In this document: positions 1 to 9,241 of the stretch, in pieces | Layout: each line of letters starts with the position of its first letter | How positions within the stretch are numbered: the stretch's first letter is position 1 | DNA from: Comamonadaceae bacterium 2PF | GTDB lineage: Bacteria; Pseudomonadota; Gammaproteobacteria; Burkholderiales; Burkholderiaceae_C | Length of the DNA: 64,000 bases | Assembly: GCA_005502875.1 (NCBI GenBank) | Contig: SCMV01000006.1 | Coordinates: 1-64,000 of the forward strand | Direction: 5' to 3' | Made by a program: the position numbers and the translations under genes | Notes under the pieces: model-generated | The model's input: only the letters and a program-made list of their open reading frames with translations | The model's database searches: none | What the model was told of the DNA's origin: nothing

Positions 1-669
1 GCCAGGGCCTCGGTGGGCGCGCCCACAGCGCCACGCCCCACCCTGGTCGATGCGGCCACGCTCATGAAGGAGGCCGCGCCCACCGAGGCCCTGGCCTGGC
101 AAGACCTGGCCGCGCTGTGGCAGTTCGACCTCAAGGCGGGTGACCCCTGCAACCTGCTCTTTCGTGCACGCCTGATCTGCTTTCGCAACAGTGGCGGCCT
201 GAGCATGCTCACCCAGCTCGACCGACCGGCCCTGCTGGCCCTGCAAGATGCCAGCGGCGCCACGCGCCACGCGGTGCTCACGCGACTGGTGGACGACGAA
301 GCCTGGCTGCAAATGGGCAGCAACACGGTGCGCGTGCCGCTGTCGGTGCTCTCGGGCCTGTGGCGTGGCGACTTCGCCACCCTCTGGCTGGCCCCCGAGG
401 GCTACCGAGCCAAGGTGCAGCTCGGCCAGACGGGCCCGGTGGTGGACTGGCTGGCCCAACAGCTCGGTCGCATCGACAAACAGCCGGCGAGCAGCCCGGC
501 GCGTTTCGATCGCGCCCTGCAAGCCAGGCTTCAGGCCTTCCAACTGACGCAAGGGCTCAAGCCCGATGGGGTGGCTGGCGCCACCACCTTCATGCTGATC
601 AACCAGGTCACGGGCGTGCCTGAGCCCCGCCTCAAGCCGGCCGCCACGCCCGCCAACGCCTCCCGCTGA
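1..669 (+). CDS. ExeA/GspA-type secretion ATPase, C-terminal part (5' end outside window)
   Basis: The reading frame is open from base 1, so the true start lies upstream and only the C-terminal 222 codons are here. The last 70 residues carry a peptidoglycan-binding type 1 domain: a FDRALQARLQAFQ helix, then LKPDGVAGATTF and a closing helix. An AAA ATPase joined to such a domain is the layout of ExeA/GspA, which with GspB helps assemble the type II secretin through the cell wall. The gspB-like gene begins 15 bases downstream, which supports the pairing. The ATPase half, with its Walker motifs, is not visible, so the exact subfamily is inferred from the tail and the neighbour. Confidence 0.75.
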   Translation, partial: ARASVGAPTAPRPTLVDAATLMKEAAPTEALAWQDLAALWQFDLKAGDPCNLLFRARLICFRNSGGLSMLTQLDRPALLALQDASGATRHAVLTRLVDDEAWLQMGSNTVRVPLSVLSGLWRGDFATLWLAPEGYRAKVQLGQTGPVVDWLAQQLGRIDKQPASSPARFDRALQARLQAFQLTQGLKPDGVAGATTFMLINQVTGVPEPRLKPAATPANASR

Positions 670-684
670 AGGATCGAGTCCATC

Positions 685-1533
685 ATGTCCTACATCCTTG
701 AAGCGCTGAAAAAGGCCGACGCCGCGCGCGAGCGCGAACGAGAGGCCGTGCCCGGGCTGCACAGCCGGCACGACCATGCCCTGCCCGACGAAGCCGACGA
801 ACGCCCCGAAGCGACGCCCGCGGCGCGCACGCCGTGGCTGATCGGTGGCGTCGCCGGCGGGGTGGTGATTGCAGGGGCCTTGTTCTGGCTGCTGGGTCGC
901 TCGGGGCCCGATGCCCCCGCCTCGGGCGAGGCGCGGCCGACGCCGATGCATGGCCAGGTGGGTGACGCGCCGCCATCGCCGGGCGGTGTGCCCGCACCAC
1001 TGGCGTCCCCTCAGGCCCAGCCCTACGAGCCGGTCACGACGTCGCCTCAAGTGCCTGTGGCGCCGCCTGCCTTGGCCACCACGCCAGTCGCACCACCGCC
1101 ACCCGCGCCCGTGCAGGCGGCGCCGGTTCAAGTCGCTCGCCCCACGTCGCCTCAACCGGCCGTGGTCAATGCTCCCCCAACCGCTGCCACGGCTCGCGCG
1201 CCTTCACCTGGCGCGACACCCGCACCAAACACCCCCAACGCACGAACCGCCGCCCCAGCCCAGGACCCGCTGCGCGTCGACCCGTCCCTGCGCGAAGCAG
1301 GCCCCAAGATCGTGTCCATGCAAGAGCTGCCGGACGACATCCGCCGGGAACTGCCTCAGTTGAGCGTGGGCGGGGCCATGCATTCGGACGTGGCGTCCAA
1401 CCGCATGCTCGTGCTCAACGGCGGCGTGTTCCGCGAAGGCGATCAACCAGCACCCGGCGTGGTGCTGGAAGAGATCCGGCTGAAGTCAGCGGTGCTGCGC
1501 TACAAGGGCCACCGCTACAGCATCAGTTACTGA
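685..1533 (+). CDS. gspB: General secretion pathway protein B
   Basis: This 282-residue inner-membrane protein starts MSYILEALKKADAARE, the typical N-terminal helix of GspB/ExeB. One transmembrane segment spans about residues 51-71, then comes a Pro/Ala-rich periplasmic linker of some 130 residues, and a compact C-terminal T2SSB domain from about residue 210 (VGGAMHSDVASNRMLVLNG, then KGHRYSISY at the end). In characterised systems GspB works with GspA to place the secretin in the outer membrane. It follows the gspA-like gene by 15 bases, so the two are probably co-transcribed. Its last 7 bases overlap the convergent cyanophycin synthetase gene. No other type II secretion genes are adjacent. 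Confidence 0.85.
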   Translation: MSYILEALKKADAAREREREAVPGLHSRHDHALPDEADERPEATPAARTPWLIGGVAGGVVIAGALFWLLGRSGPDAPASGEARPTPMHGQVGDAPPSPGGVPAPLASPQAQPYEPVTTSPQVPVAPPALATTPVAPPPPAPVQAAPVQVARPTSPQPAVVNAPPTAATARAPSPGATPAPNTPNARTAAPAQDPLRVDPSLREAGPKIVSMQELPDDIRRELPQLSVGGAMHSDVASNRMLVLNGGVFREGDQPAPGVVLEEIRLKSAVLRYKGHRYSISY

Positions 1534-4106
1534 GCCGTTGGCGCCTCGGCACAGCGCTTGGCCAGGTGCGCCAGCGCTTCTTCGACCTGATCGACCAGCA
1601 CCAGGCACAAATCGCCAGGCTGCAGGCGCTCCAGGGCCGTGTCGATGGCCGCGAACTCGCCACGGATTTCTTCAACGTGCTGGGCACGCTGGGCCTTGCT
1701 CAGGCCCTCGCGCAGCAGGCGCAACACCTCGCCGTCTTCGCGACCGCGCTGGCAGGCATCCTGATACAGGAAGAAATCGTCGAAGGCATCGCCCAGGATG
1801 GCCGTCTGCTCGCGGATGTCCTCGTCGCGGCGGTCGCCCGCCCCGCTGATGACCACCGAGCGGCGCTTGGCCGGGATGCCGTTGACCGCCCCCACCAGGG
1901 CGCGCATGGCGTCCGGGTTGTGGCCGTAGTCGGCGATCACGGTGGCGCCCTTGTGGCTCATCACGTTGAAGCGCCCTGGCGCGTTGTCCGAGTCGTTGAC
2001 GAAGCTGGCCAGGCCGTTGCGGATCACGTCCCAGTCCAGGCCGGCGCTCCAGGCGGCGCCCACCGCGGCCATCACGTTCTCGACCTGGAAGCCGATGGTG
2101 CCGCCACGGGTCAGCGGGATGTCGCGCAGGGGCAGGAACTCGCGCCAGCTGCCTTCGGCCGCCACGATGGCCTCGCCGTCAACGCAGATGGTGCGCTTGC
2201 CTTGCGCGCGGTGCGCGGTCAGCACGGGGTTGTGCGGGTCCATCGCGAAGAAGATGACGCCGCCCGGGCACTTCGGGGCCATGGCCACGACGATGGGGTC
2301 GGCGGCGTTGAGCACCGCGTACCCTTCAGGCGCCACGTTCATGACGATGACGCGCTTGAGCACCGCCAGGTCTTCCACGGTGGTGATGTAGTTCAGGCCC
2401 AGGTGGTCGCCAGCGCCCAGGTTGGTGACCACGGCGGTGCCGCAACGGTCGAAGCCCAGGCCTTCGCGCAGGATGCCGCCGCGGGCGGTTTCGAACACCG
2501 CTGCGTCCACGTCGGGGTGCACCAGCACGTTGCGCGCGCTGCGCGGGCCGGAGCAGTCGCCGCTGTCGATCTGGCGGCCGTTGACGTAGACGCCATCGGT
2601 GTTGGTCATGCCCACGCGCAGGCCGCTGGTGGCCAGCAGGTGCGTGACCAGGCGTGCGGTGGTGGTCTTGCCGTTGGTGCCGGTCACGGCCACGATGGGG
2701 ATGCGGCCGTCGTCGCCCGACTTGTAGAGGTTGCTGATGACCGCCTCGCCCACGTTGCGCCCCTTGCCGTACGACGGCGACAGGTGCATGCGCAGACCCG
2801 GCGCGGCGTTGACCTCGACGATGCCGCCGTTCTGGGCTTCGAGCGGGCGGTGCACGCTCTCGGCCAGCACGTCCACGCCGCAAATCTCCAGCCCGATGCA
2901 CTGGGCCGCCGCGATGGCTCGGGCCGCCACCTCGGGGTGCACATCGTCGGTCACGTCGGTGGCGGTGCCGCCGGTGGACAGGTTGGCGTTGTTGCGCAGG
3001 ATGACGCGGCGGCCCTGCTCGGGCACCTCGTCGGCCGTCAGGCCCTGCACCTGCAGGCGCGCGATCGCGATCTCATCGATGCGGATCTTGGTCAGCGAGG
3101 TGGCGTGACCTTCGCCCCGACGCGGGTCTTCGTTGACCTTGTCGACGAGCTGGCGCACGGTGTGCACGCCATCGCCGATGACATGGGGCGGGTCACGTCG
3201 GGCGGCGGCCACCAGGCGGTCGCCCACGACCAGCAAGCGGAAGTCGTTGCCAGGCAGGTAGCGCTCGACCATGACCTCGCCATGCTCGGCCGCCACCTTG
3301 TGCGCAATCGCCAGGTGGTCGTGGCTGACGATGTTGACCGTCACGCCCTTGCCCTGGTTGCCGTCGCGCGGCTTGACCACCACGGGCCAGCCAATTTCTT
3401 CGACCACCTTGGCGGCATCGGCCAGGTCGGTGACCGGGCGGCCAATGGGCACGGGCACGCCGGCGGCGGCCAGCAGGCGCTTGGTCAGGTCCTTGTCTTG
3501 CGCGATGGATTCGGCCACGGCGGAGGTGTTGTCCACCTCTGCAGCCCAGATGCGGCGCTGTTTGCTGCCCCAGCCGAACTGCACCAAAGAACCCTGGGTC
3601 AGGCGGCGGTAAGGGATGCCGCGCACGATGGCAGCGTCGACGATGGAGCCGGTGCTGGGGCCCAGGCGCACGTCTTCGTCGAGCTCGGTCAGCTCGGCCA
3701 GCGCGGCCTGCAAATCAAAGGCCTCACCCTTGAGCGCGGCCTCGACCAGCGCGATGGCCTGGTCAAAGGCCTTCTTGCCAACGGCTTCTTCGCTGTACTC
3801 GACCACGACCTGGTAGGTGCCGGCCTCGACCGTTTCGGCGGTGCGGCTGAAGGTGACGGGGCAGCCCGCCTGCGCCTGCAGGGCCAGGGCCACGGTTTCG
3901 AGCACGTGGGCCACGCTGATCTGGCCGGGGCGACCGTCCGGGCGCAGCGCACCCATGCTGGGAAAGAGTTTGCGCACGCGGGCTTCGAAGCCATCGAGGG
4001 CCTCGATCTGCCGCTCCTGGGGCTCACAGCTCACGACCGCCTCGATGGCGGTGTGGCGACTCCAGAGGTTCGGGCCACGCAGGGCGCGGATGCGGGAAAC
4101 GTCCAT
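1527..4106 (-). CDS. cphA: Cyanophycin synthetase (full length)
   Basis: The enzyme elongates cyanophycin, a cytoplasmic polymer with a poly-aspartate backbone and arginine side chains, by ATP-dependent addition of Asp and then Arg. The protein has 859 residues, close to the usual length for CphA. It has an N-terminal domain (MDVSRIRALRGPNLWS), a central ATP-grasp domain (VVVKPRDGNQGKGV) and a C-terminal Mur-ligase domain with an intact P-loop GTNGKTTT at about residue 476. The ATG at 4106 is chosen because the protein then begins at the conserved family N-terminus; the frame upstream is unrelated to the family. It lies 32 bases downstream of cphA' in the same direction, so one operon is likely. 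No cyanophycinase gene is in the window. Confidence 0.95.
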   Translation of the reverse strand: MDVSRIRALRGPNLWSRHTAIEAVVSCEPQERQIEALDGFEARVRKLFPSMGALRPDGRPGQISVAHVLETVALALQAQAGCPVTFSRTAETVEAGTYQVVVEYSEEAVGKKAFDQAIALVEAALKGEAFDLQAALAELTELDEDVRLGPSTGSIVDAAIVRGIPYRRLTQGSLVQFGWGSKQRRIWAAEVDNTSAVAESIAQDKDLTKRLLAAAGVPVPIGRPVTDLADAAKVVEEIGWPVVVKPRDGNQGKGVTVNIVSHDHLAIAHKVAAEHGEVMVERYLPGNDFRLLVVGDRLVAAARRDPPHVIGDGVHTVRQLVDKVNEDPRRGEGHATSLTKIRIDEIAIARLQVQGLTADEVPEQGRRVILRNNANLSTGGTATDVTDDVHPEVAARAIAAAQCIGLEICGVDVLAESVHRPLEAQNGGIVEVNAAPGLRMHLSPSYGKGRNVGEAVISNLYKSGDDGRIPIVAVTGTNGKTTTARLVTHLLATSGLRVGMTNTDGVYVNGRQIDSGDCSGPRSARNVLVHPDVDAAVFETARGGILREGLGFDRCGTAVVTNLGAGDHLGLNYITTVEDLAVLKRVIVMNVAPEGYAVLNAADPIVVAMAPKCPGGVIFFAMDPHNPVLTAHRAQGKRTICVDGEAIVAAEGSWREFLPLRDIPLTRGGTIGFQVENVMAAVGAAWSAGLDWDVIRNGLASFVNDSDNAPGRFNVMSHKGATVIADYGHNPDAMRALVGAVNGIPAKRRSVVISGAGDRRDEDIREQTAILGDAFDDFFLYQDACQRGREDGEVLRLLREGLSKAQRAQHVEEIRGEFAAIDTALERLQPGDLCLVLVDQVEEALAHLAKRCAEAPTAQ

Positions 4107-4138
4107 GTCGGTCTCTCGTGTGCGGGGCTTGCTCGCGT

Positions 4139-6352
4139 TTACTTCTTGGGCGAGGGGTCGAAGGTTTCCAGGCCAGCGGCGATCAGCTCGGGCGAGATCG
4201 CCAGGGACCAGGCCACGGCCGCGGCCGCGAGCAAGGCCCTCACGCTGCTGCCGGCCACGGGCTGCTCGCCCATGCCAGCCGTGATGCGACGGGCCGCAGC
4301 GCTGTCGAGGTCGGCGCAGCGGATCGGGGCGTGGCCATCGTGGGTCAGCAGCACGTGGTGGCCCTGGACCGACACGGTGCGGCCACCCTTGGCGCGGTGA
4401 GCCACCAGCGCGGGGTTGTCGTGGTCGGTGTCGTAGAGGATCACGTCGCCGTCGCACAACTCGGCCATCTCGAGCAGGCGGGCGTCGGCGGCATTGAGCA
4501 CGGCCACGCCATCGGGCAGCACCACGTCCACCTGGGTGCGCAGCACCTTGAACATCTGCTCAGCCTCGTGGATGTCGTGGCGGGCCAGGCCGAGGGCCAC
4601 GGGCGCCTCGGCGCCGCGCAGGTCGGTGACCACGCCCACGGCGCAGCGGTCGTAGGCCAGGCCATCTTCCAGGATGGTCTCGGCGCCGTTTTCCAGGACG
4701 ATGGCATCGACCTCGCGGTTCATCAGCAGGCGCTGGCCAGAGGCGAAATTGGCGCGGTGACCAGCTTCGACCTGGCGACTGCCCAGGAACAGACCGTCGC
4801 GGCAGGCCAGGCCCACGTGGCGGCCGCTCAGGTGCAGCAGCCAGGCCACCAGGCGAGCGATGGACGTGGTGCCCAGAGAGCCGGCCACGCCGATGATGGG
4901 CACACGCCCGGTTTCGTCTTCGTGGAAGAGGTGGTCGGCGATCGCCTTGCCCACCGGGCGGGGCAGGCCTTCCGCTGGCTTCAAATGCATCAGCAGGCCG
5001 GGGCCGGCGTTGACCTCGACGATGGCGCCGCGCTGGGGGGCCATGGGCTTGGACACATCGGTGATGACCAGGTCGATGCCGGCGATGTCCAGGCCCACCA
5101 CGCGGGCGGCCAGCGAGGCGGCGTGCGCCACATCGGGGTGGACGTCGTCGGTGCAGTCGATGGCGACGTTGCCGTTGCGCTGCACCAGCACGCGCTGGCC
5201 ATCGGCGGGCACGGATTCTCCGGTGAGGCCTTGGCGCTCGAGCAGCAGGCGCATGGCCGGCTCGCGGTCCAGGATGATGGTCTCGAGCGGGAATTCTTCG
5301 GCTTCGCCGCGACGTGGGTCGCTGTTGAGCTGCTCATCGATCAGCTGGACCACGCTGTCGCGGCCATTGCCGACGATCCAGGTGCTCTCGCCACGGGCTG
5401 CGGCCACCACCTTGCCGCCCACGACCAGCACGCGGTGCTCGTCGCCGGGGATGAAGCGCTCGACGATGACGTCGCTGCCCTCGGCCTCGGCCACCTTGAA
5501 GGCGGCTTCGACGTCGGCGCGCGTGCTGAGCTCGAGGGACACGCCCCGGCCATGGTTGCCGTCCAGCGGCTTGACCACCACCGGCAGGCCCAGGTCTTCG
5601 GCGGCCTCCCAGGCCGCTTCGGGGCTGTCGACCACCTCGCCTTCGGGCACGGGCACGCCGCAGGCTTTCAGCAGGGTCTTGGTCAGGTCCTTGTTGCCAG
5701 CGATGCCTTCGGCGATGGCGCTGGTCTTGTCGGTCTCTGCCGTCCAGATGCGGCGCTGCGCGGCGCCGTAGCCCAGCTGGACCAGGTTGCCGTCGTTCAG
5801 GCGGATGTGGGGGATGCCCCGGTCGGTGGCCGCGCCCACGATGGCGGCGGTCGAGGGACCGAGGTAGCAGTCGTCGATCTGGGTGCGGATGGCTTCGACG
5901 GCGGCGGGCACGTCAAAGGGCTCGTCGTTGATGGCCGCCATCAGCAGGCGGTGGCCCTGCTCCAGGGCGGCGCGGGCGACCTGCTCGTCGCGGGCGCGAA
6001 AGACCATGCGGTAGACCCCATGCTGGGAGGTGCTGCGCGTCTGGCCGAAGCCGGTGGGCATGCCCGAGAGGTTGAGCAGCTCGATGACGATGTGCTCGAG
6101 CACGTGCCCGGCCCAGGTGCCCTCTTCCAGGCGCTGCACGAAACCGCCGCGCTCGCCCACCCCGCAGTGGTGTTCGATCAGGGCCGGCAGCCAGGTGGTC
6201 AGCCGCTGGTTGAAACCGGGCAACAAGTTGGAGGGGAAGTCCTCCAGCTCACCCAGGTCGAGCCAGACCTCCATGACGGGGCGGTAGGTCCAGATGTTGG
6301 GGCCGCGCAGGTAGTTGATGCGCAGCAGTTTCAGGTCGTTCTTTTTGCTCAT
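4139..6352 (-). CDS. cphA': Cyanophycin synthetase-like protein CphA' with degenerate ligase P-loop
   Basis: A 737-residue paralogue of CphA starting MSKKNDLKLLRINYLRGPN. The N-terminal and ATP-grasp regions are well kept (VVVKPLDGNHGRGVSL, VNAGPGLLMHL). At about residue 491 the Mur-ligase P-loop reads GSLGTTS instead of GTNGKTT, so the nucleotide-binding lysine is gone, and the protein ends some 120 residues earlier than CphA, without most of the C-terminal Mur domain. Two-synthetase loci are known in betaproteobacteria. The sequence predicts that only the ATP-grasp (Asp-type) site can use ATP. It is the first gene of the cphA'-cphA unit and is divergent from the ABC transporter gene. Confidence 0.88.
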   Translation of the reverse strand: MSKKNDLKLLRINYLRGPNIWTYRPVMEVWLDLGELEDFPSNLLPGFNQRLTTWLPALIEHHCGVGERGGFVQRLEEGTWAGHVLEHIVIELLNLSGMPTGFGQTRSTSQHGVYRMVFRARDEQVARAALEQGHRLLMAAINDEPFDVPAAVEAIRTQIDDCYLGPSTAAIVGAATDRGIPHIRLNDGNLVQLGYGAAQRRIWTAETDKTSAIAEGIAGNKDLTKTLLKACGVPVPEGEVVDSPEAAWEAAEDLGLPVVVKPLDGNHGRGVSLELSTRADVEAAFKVAEAEGSDVIVERFIPGDEHRVLVVGGKVVAAARGESTWIVGNGRDSVVQLIDEQLNSDPRRGEAEEFPLETIILDREPAMRLLLERQGLTGESVPADGQRVLVQRNGNVAIDCTDDVHPDVAHAASLAARVVGLDIAGIDLVITDVSKPMAPQRGAIVEVNAGPGLLMHLKPAEGLPRPVGKAIADHLFHEDETGRVPIIGVAGSLGTTSIARLVAWLLHLSGRHVGLACRDGLFLGSRQVEAGHRANFASGQRLLMNREVDAIVLENGAETILEDGLAYDRCAVGVVTDLRGAEAPVALGLARHDIHEAEQMFKVLRTQVDVVLPDGVAVLNAADARLLEMAELCDGDVILYDTDHDNPALVAHRAKGGRTVSVQGHHVLLTHDGHAPIRCADLDSAAARRITAGMGEQPVAGSSVRALLAAAAVAWSLAISPELIAAGLETFDPSPKK

Positions 6353-6496
6353 TTCACCAGCCGGTGTTGCGTCCTGCTCATGCTCGACAGTGCCGGCCAC
6401 CATGGACCAAACCCCACATTGTGCGCCGGGCTTGGGCGAGAATGCGGGCTTGCGCGCTGGGAGATCTTCATTTTTCCCTCGCGAACCGACATCGCC
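6353..6496. promoter_or_regulatory. Divergent intergenic region of the cyanophycin locus
   Basis: These 144 bases separate the start codons of cphA' (minus) and the ABC transporter gene (plus), so promoters for both must lie here or overlap the genes. I could not pick a convincing -35/-10 pair for either side. The divergent layout suggests shared control of polymer synthesis and the transporter pair, but that is inference. Confidence 0.5.
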
Positions 6497-8755
6497 ATGC
6501 ACCAACACCATGCATCCGGGGCCGCCGGGCACCCGGCTGAACCAGCACACGCCAGCGCCGATTTGCCGCTGGCTGCCGATGAAAACGTCCTCAACCGCCT
6601 GGAGGTTGACCTTGACGGGCAATTGCGCTTTCACGCAAGCCCCCTGGTGTTGACCGAGCGCCGCCTGCTGACCCGCTCCGGCGATGCCGGCGCCTGGCAA
6701 AGCTGGGCCATCCAGCCCGGCCTGCAGCTGCGCCACCACGACCACGCCGGCGTCGGCACCCTGTCCTTGCACGATGCGAATGGCCGGCTTGCCCAGTGGC
6801 GCTTCACCCTGGCCTTGCACGCCCCCGTGCTGCGCCTGGTCGAGCAGTTCGAACGCCGCCAGCAGGCCCTGCAGACCGGCGTGGCCGAAGAAGAGGACGA
6901 CAGCGCCCGCTGCCCCACCTGCAAGGCGCAAATGCCCCCCGAGGCCGAAGAGTGCCCGGTCTGCCACCGCGAGAACCAGGCCCCGCCGTCCACCTGGGTG
7001 CTGCTGCGCCTGTGGCGTTTCGCGCGTCCTTACCAGGGCAAGCTGCTGGCGGGTTTCCTGCTGACGTTGGCCGCCACCGCCGCCACCCTGGTGCCGCCCT
7101 ACCTCACCATGCCCCTGATGGACGAGGTGCTGATTCCGTTCCAGAACGGCCAGGCCATCGACACCGAGAAGGTCTATTTGCTGCTGGCCGGCCTGCTGGC
7201 CTCTGCCCTGCTCGCCTGGGCCCTGGGCTGGGCGCGCACCTACCTGCTGGCGCTGGTGTCCGAGCGCATCGGCGCCGACTTGCGCACCACCACCTTCGAG
7301 CACCTGATGCGCCTGTCGCTGGACTACTTCGGCTCCAAGCGCACCGGTGACCTGATGAACCGCGTCGGCTCGGAAACCGACCGCATCAACGTGTTTTTGT
7401 CGCTGCACGCGCTGGACTTCGCCACCGACGTGCTGATGATCGCCATGACGGCCGTCATCCTGGTCTCCATCAACCCCTGGCTGGCGCTGGTCACCCTGGT
7501 GCCCCTGCCCTTCATCGCCTGGCTGATCCACCTGGTGCGCGACCGCCTGCGCACCGGCTTCGAGAAGATCGACCGCGTCTGGGGCGAGGTCACCAACGTG
7601 CTGGCCGACACCATCCCCGGCATCCGCGTGGTCAAGGCCTTCGCGCAGGAAAAGCGCGAGGCCGATCGCTTTCGCGCCGCCAACCAGTACAACCTCGAGG
7701 TCAACGACAAGCTCAACAAGACCTGGTCGCTGTTCACGCCCACCGTCTCGCTGCTGACCGAGATCGGGCTGCTGGTGGTCTGGGCGTTTGGCATCTGGCT
7801 GGTCTCGCACCACGACATCACGGTGGGCGTGCTGACCGCCTTCATCGCCTACATCGGGCGCTTTTACGGCCGGCTCGACTCGATGAGCCGCATCGTCTCG
7901 GTCACGCAGAAGGCCGCCGCCGGCGCCAAGCGCATCTTCGACATCCTCGACCACGTCTCCAACGTGCCGGACCCGGTCAACCCGGTGGCCATGAAGTCGC
8001 TCGAAGGCCGCATCGAGATGGACGGCATCGGCTTTCGGTATGGCAGCCGCTCGGTGATCCGCGGCCTGAGCCTGGACATCCGCCCCGGCGAGATGATCGG
8101 CCTGGTGGGCCATTCGGGCTCGGGCAAGTCGACGCTGGTCAACCTGATCTGCCGCTTCTACGACGTGACCGACGGCGCCATCCGCGTCGACGGGGTGGAC
8201 ATCCGCCGCATCGCCGTGGCGGACTTCCGCCGCCACATCGGCCTGGTGCTGCAAGAGCCCTTCCTGTTCTTCGGGACGATTGCCGAGAACATCGCCTACG
8301 GCAAGCCCGAGGCCACGCGCGAAGAGATCGTCGCCGCAGCCAGCGCCGCCCACGCCCACGACTTCATCCTGCGCCTGCCGCATGGCTACGACTCGCTGGT
8401 GGGGGAGCGAGGCCAGGGCCTCTCAGGCGGCGAGCGCCAGCGCATCAGCATCGCCCGAGCGCTGCTCATCAACCCGCGCATCCTGATCATGGACGAGGCC
8501 ACCTCGGCCGTCGACACCGAGACCGAGAAAGAGATCCAGAAGGCGCTGGACAACCTCGTGCAGGGCCGCACCACGATCGCCATCGCGCACCGCCTGTCCA
8601 CCCTGCGCAAGGCCGACCGCCTGGTGGTGATGGACAAGGGCCAGGTCGTCGAGGTCGGCCCGCACGACGAACTGATGGAACGCCGTGGCGCCTACTGGCG
8701 CCTGTACGAAGCCCAGGCCCGCAAGGCCGAGCAGGACGCCCTGCTGGAAGGCTGA
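6497..8755 (+). CDS. Cyanophycin metabolism-associated ABC transporter (exporter type, zinc-ribbon insert)
   Basis: A 752-residue half-transporter in which permease and ATPase are fused. Residues 1 to about 120 form a soluble domain; a four-cysteine zinc ribbon follows (C139, C142, C153, C156, as CPTC and CPVC). Six membrane segments of an exporter fold span roughly 185-450. The ATPase has Walker A GHSGSGKST at 538-546, signature LSGGERQ at 642-648, Walker B ending MDEATS and a switch histidine in IAIAHR. Start at 6497 was chosen because the frame further upstream runs antisense through cphA'. This family is known to sit beside cyanophycin synthetase genes with a DUF1854 gene; its substrate is not established. 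The DUF1854 gene follows by 15 bases. Confidence 0.88.
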   Translation: MHQHHASGAAGHPAEPAHASADLPLAADENVLNRLEVDLDGQLRFHASPLVLTERRLLTRSGDAGAWQSWAIQPGLQLRHHDHAGVGTLSLHDANGRLAQWRFTLALHAPVLRLVEQFERRQQALQTGVAEEEDDSARCPTCKAQMPPEAEECPVCHRENQAPPSTWVLLRLWRFARPYQGKLLAGFLLTLAATAATLVPPYLTMPLMDEVLIPFQNGQAIDTEKVYLLLAGLLASALLAWALGWARTYLLALVSERIGADLRTTTFEHLMRLSLDYFGSKRTGDLMNRVGSETDRINVFLSLHALDFATDVLMIAMTAVILVSINPWLALVTLVPLPFIAWLIHLVRDRLRTGFEKIDRVWGEVTNVLADTIPGIRVVKAFAQEKREADRFRAANQYNLEVNDKLNKTWSLFTPTVSLLTEIGLLVVWAFGIWLVSHHDITVGVLTAFIAYIGRFYGRLDSMSRIVSVTQKAAAGAKRIFDILDHVSNVPDPVNPVAMKSLEGRIEMDGIGFRYGSRSVIRGLSLDIRPGEMIGLVGHSGSGKSTLVNLICRFYDVTDGAIRVDGVDIRRIAVADFRRHIGLVLQEPFLFFGTIAENIAYGKPEATREEIVAAASAAHAHDFILRLPHGYDSLVGERGQGLSGGERQRISIARALLINPRILIMDEATSAVDTETEKEIQKALDNLVQGRTTIAIAHRLSTLRKADRLVVMDKGQVVEVGPHDELMERRGAYWRLYEAQARKAEQDALLEG

Positions 8756-8770
8756 ACCGGGGACACGAAC

Positions 8771-9241
8771 ATGAGCACGCTTGACTTCACCCTCGCCCGC
8801 GACGCCCACGGCCGCCTGAACCTGCACACAGCCGACGGCACCGTGCACGAAGGCGTGGTGGCCGTGCGCGCCTTCCCCATCAGCGCCCCCGATGGCGGCC
8901 TGTCGCTGGTCAGCGCCGATGGCCACGAATTGCGCTGGATCGATCGGCTGGCCGACCTGCCGAGCCCAACCCGCGACCTGATCCAGGCCGAGTTGGCCAT
9001 TCGCGAGTTCACGCCGATGATCCGCCGCATCAACGAGGTCTCGACGTTTTCGACACCGAGCACCTGGACCGTGGAGACGGATCGAGGGCTGACGCAACTC
9101 GTGCTCAAGAGCGAGGACGACATCCGCCGGCTGGGCAACGGCCGCCTGCTGATCTCGACGGCCCAGGGGCTGCAATTCGGCATCGCGCAGACCGCTGACC
9201 TGGACAGGCATTCGCGCAAGCTGCTGGAACGCTTCCTCTGA
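8771..9241 (+). CDS. DUF1854 family protein, cyanophycin metabolism-associated
   Basis: A 156-residue soluble protein with no signal peptide or membrane segment. The second half carries the recognisable DUF1854 core: REFTPMIRRINEVSTFSTP, then STWTVETDRGLTQLVLKSE and DDIRRLGNGRLLI. It begins 15 bases after the ABC transporter gene, so the two are surely co-transcribed. The pairing of this family with that transporter next to cphA genes recurs in proteobacteria, and the protein may act with the transporter at the membrane, but no biochemical function is known to me. A possible hairpin lies 12 bases after the stop codon. Confidence 0.87.
   Translation: MSTLDFTLARDAHGRLNLHTADGTVHEGVVAVRAFPISAPDGGLSLVSADGHELRWIDRLADLPSPTRDLIQAELAIREFTPMIRRINEVSTFSTPSTWTVETDRGLTQLVLKSEDDIRRLGNGRLLISTAQGLQFGIAQTADLDRHSRKLLERFL

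Noticed and set aside
1566-4400. Long open frame of about 940 codons on the plus strand opposite cphA
   Set aside because: It is the antisense shadow of a GC-rich gene: rich in His, Ala, Gly and Asp, with no domain, and cphA on the other strand is unmistakable.
6353-8383. Minus-strand open frame continuing upstream of cphA' through the ABC transporter gene
   Set aside because: It is antisense to the transporter and lacks family content; cphA' starts at 6352 with the conserved N-terminus.
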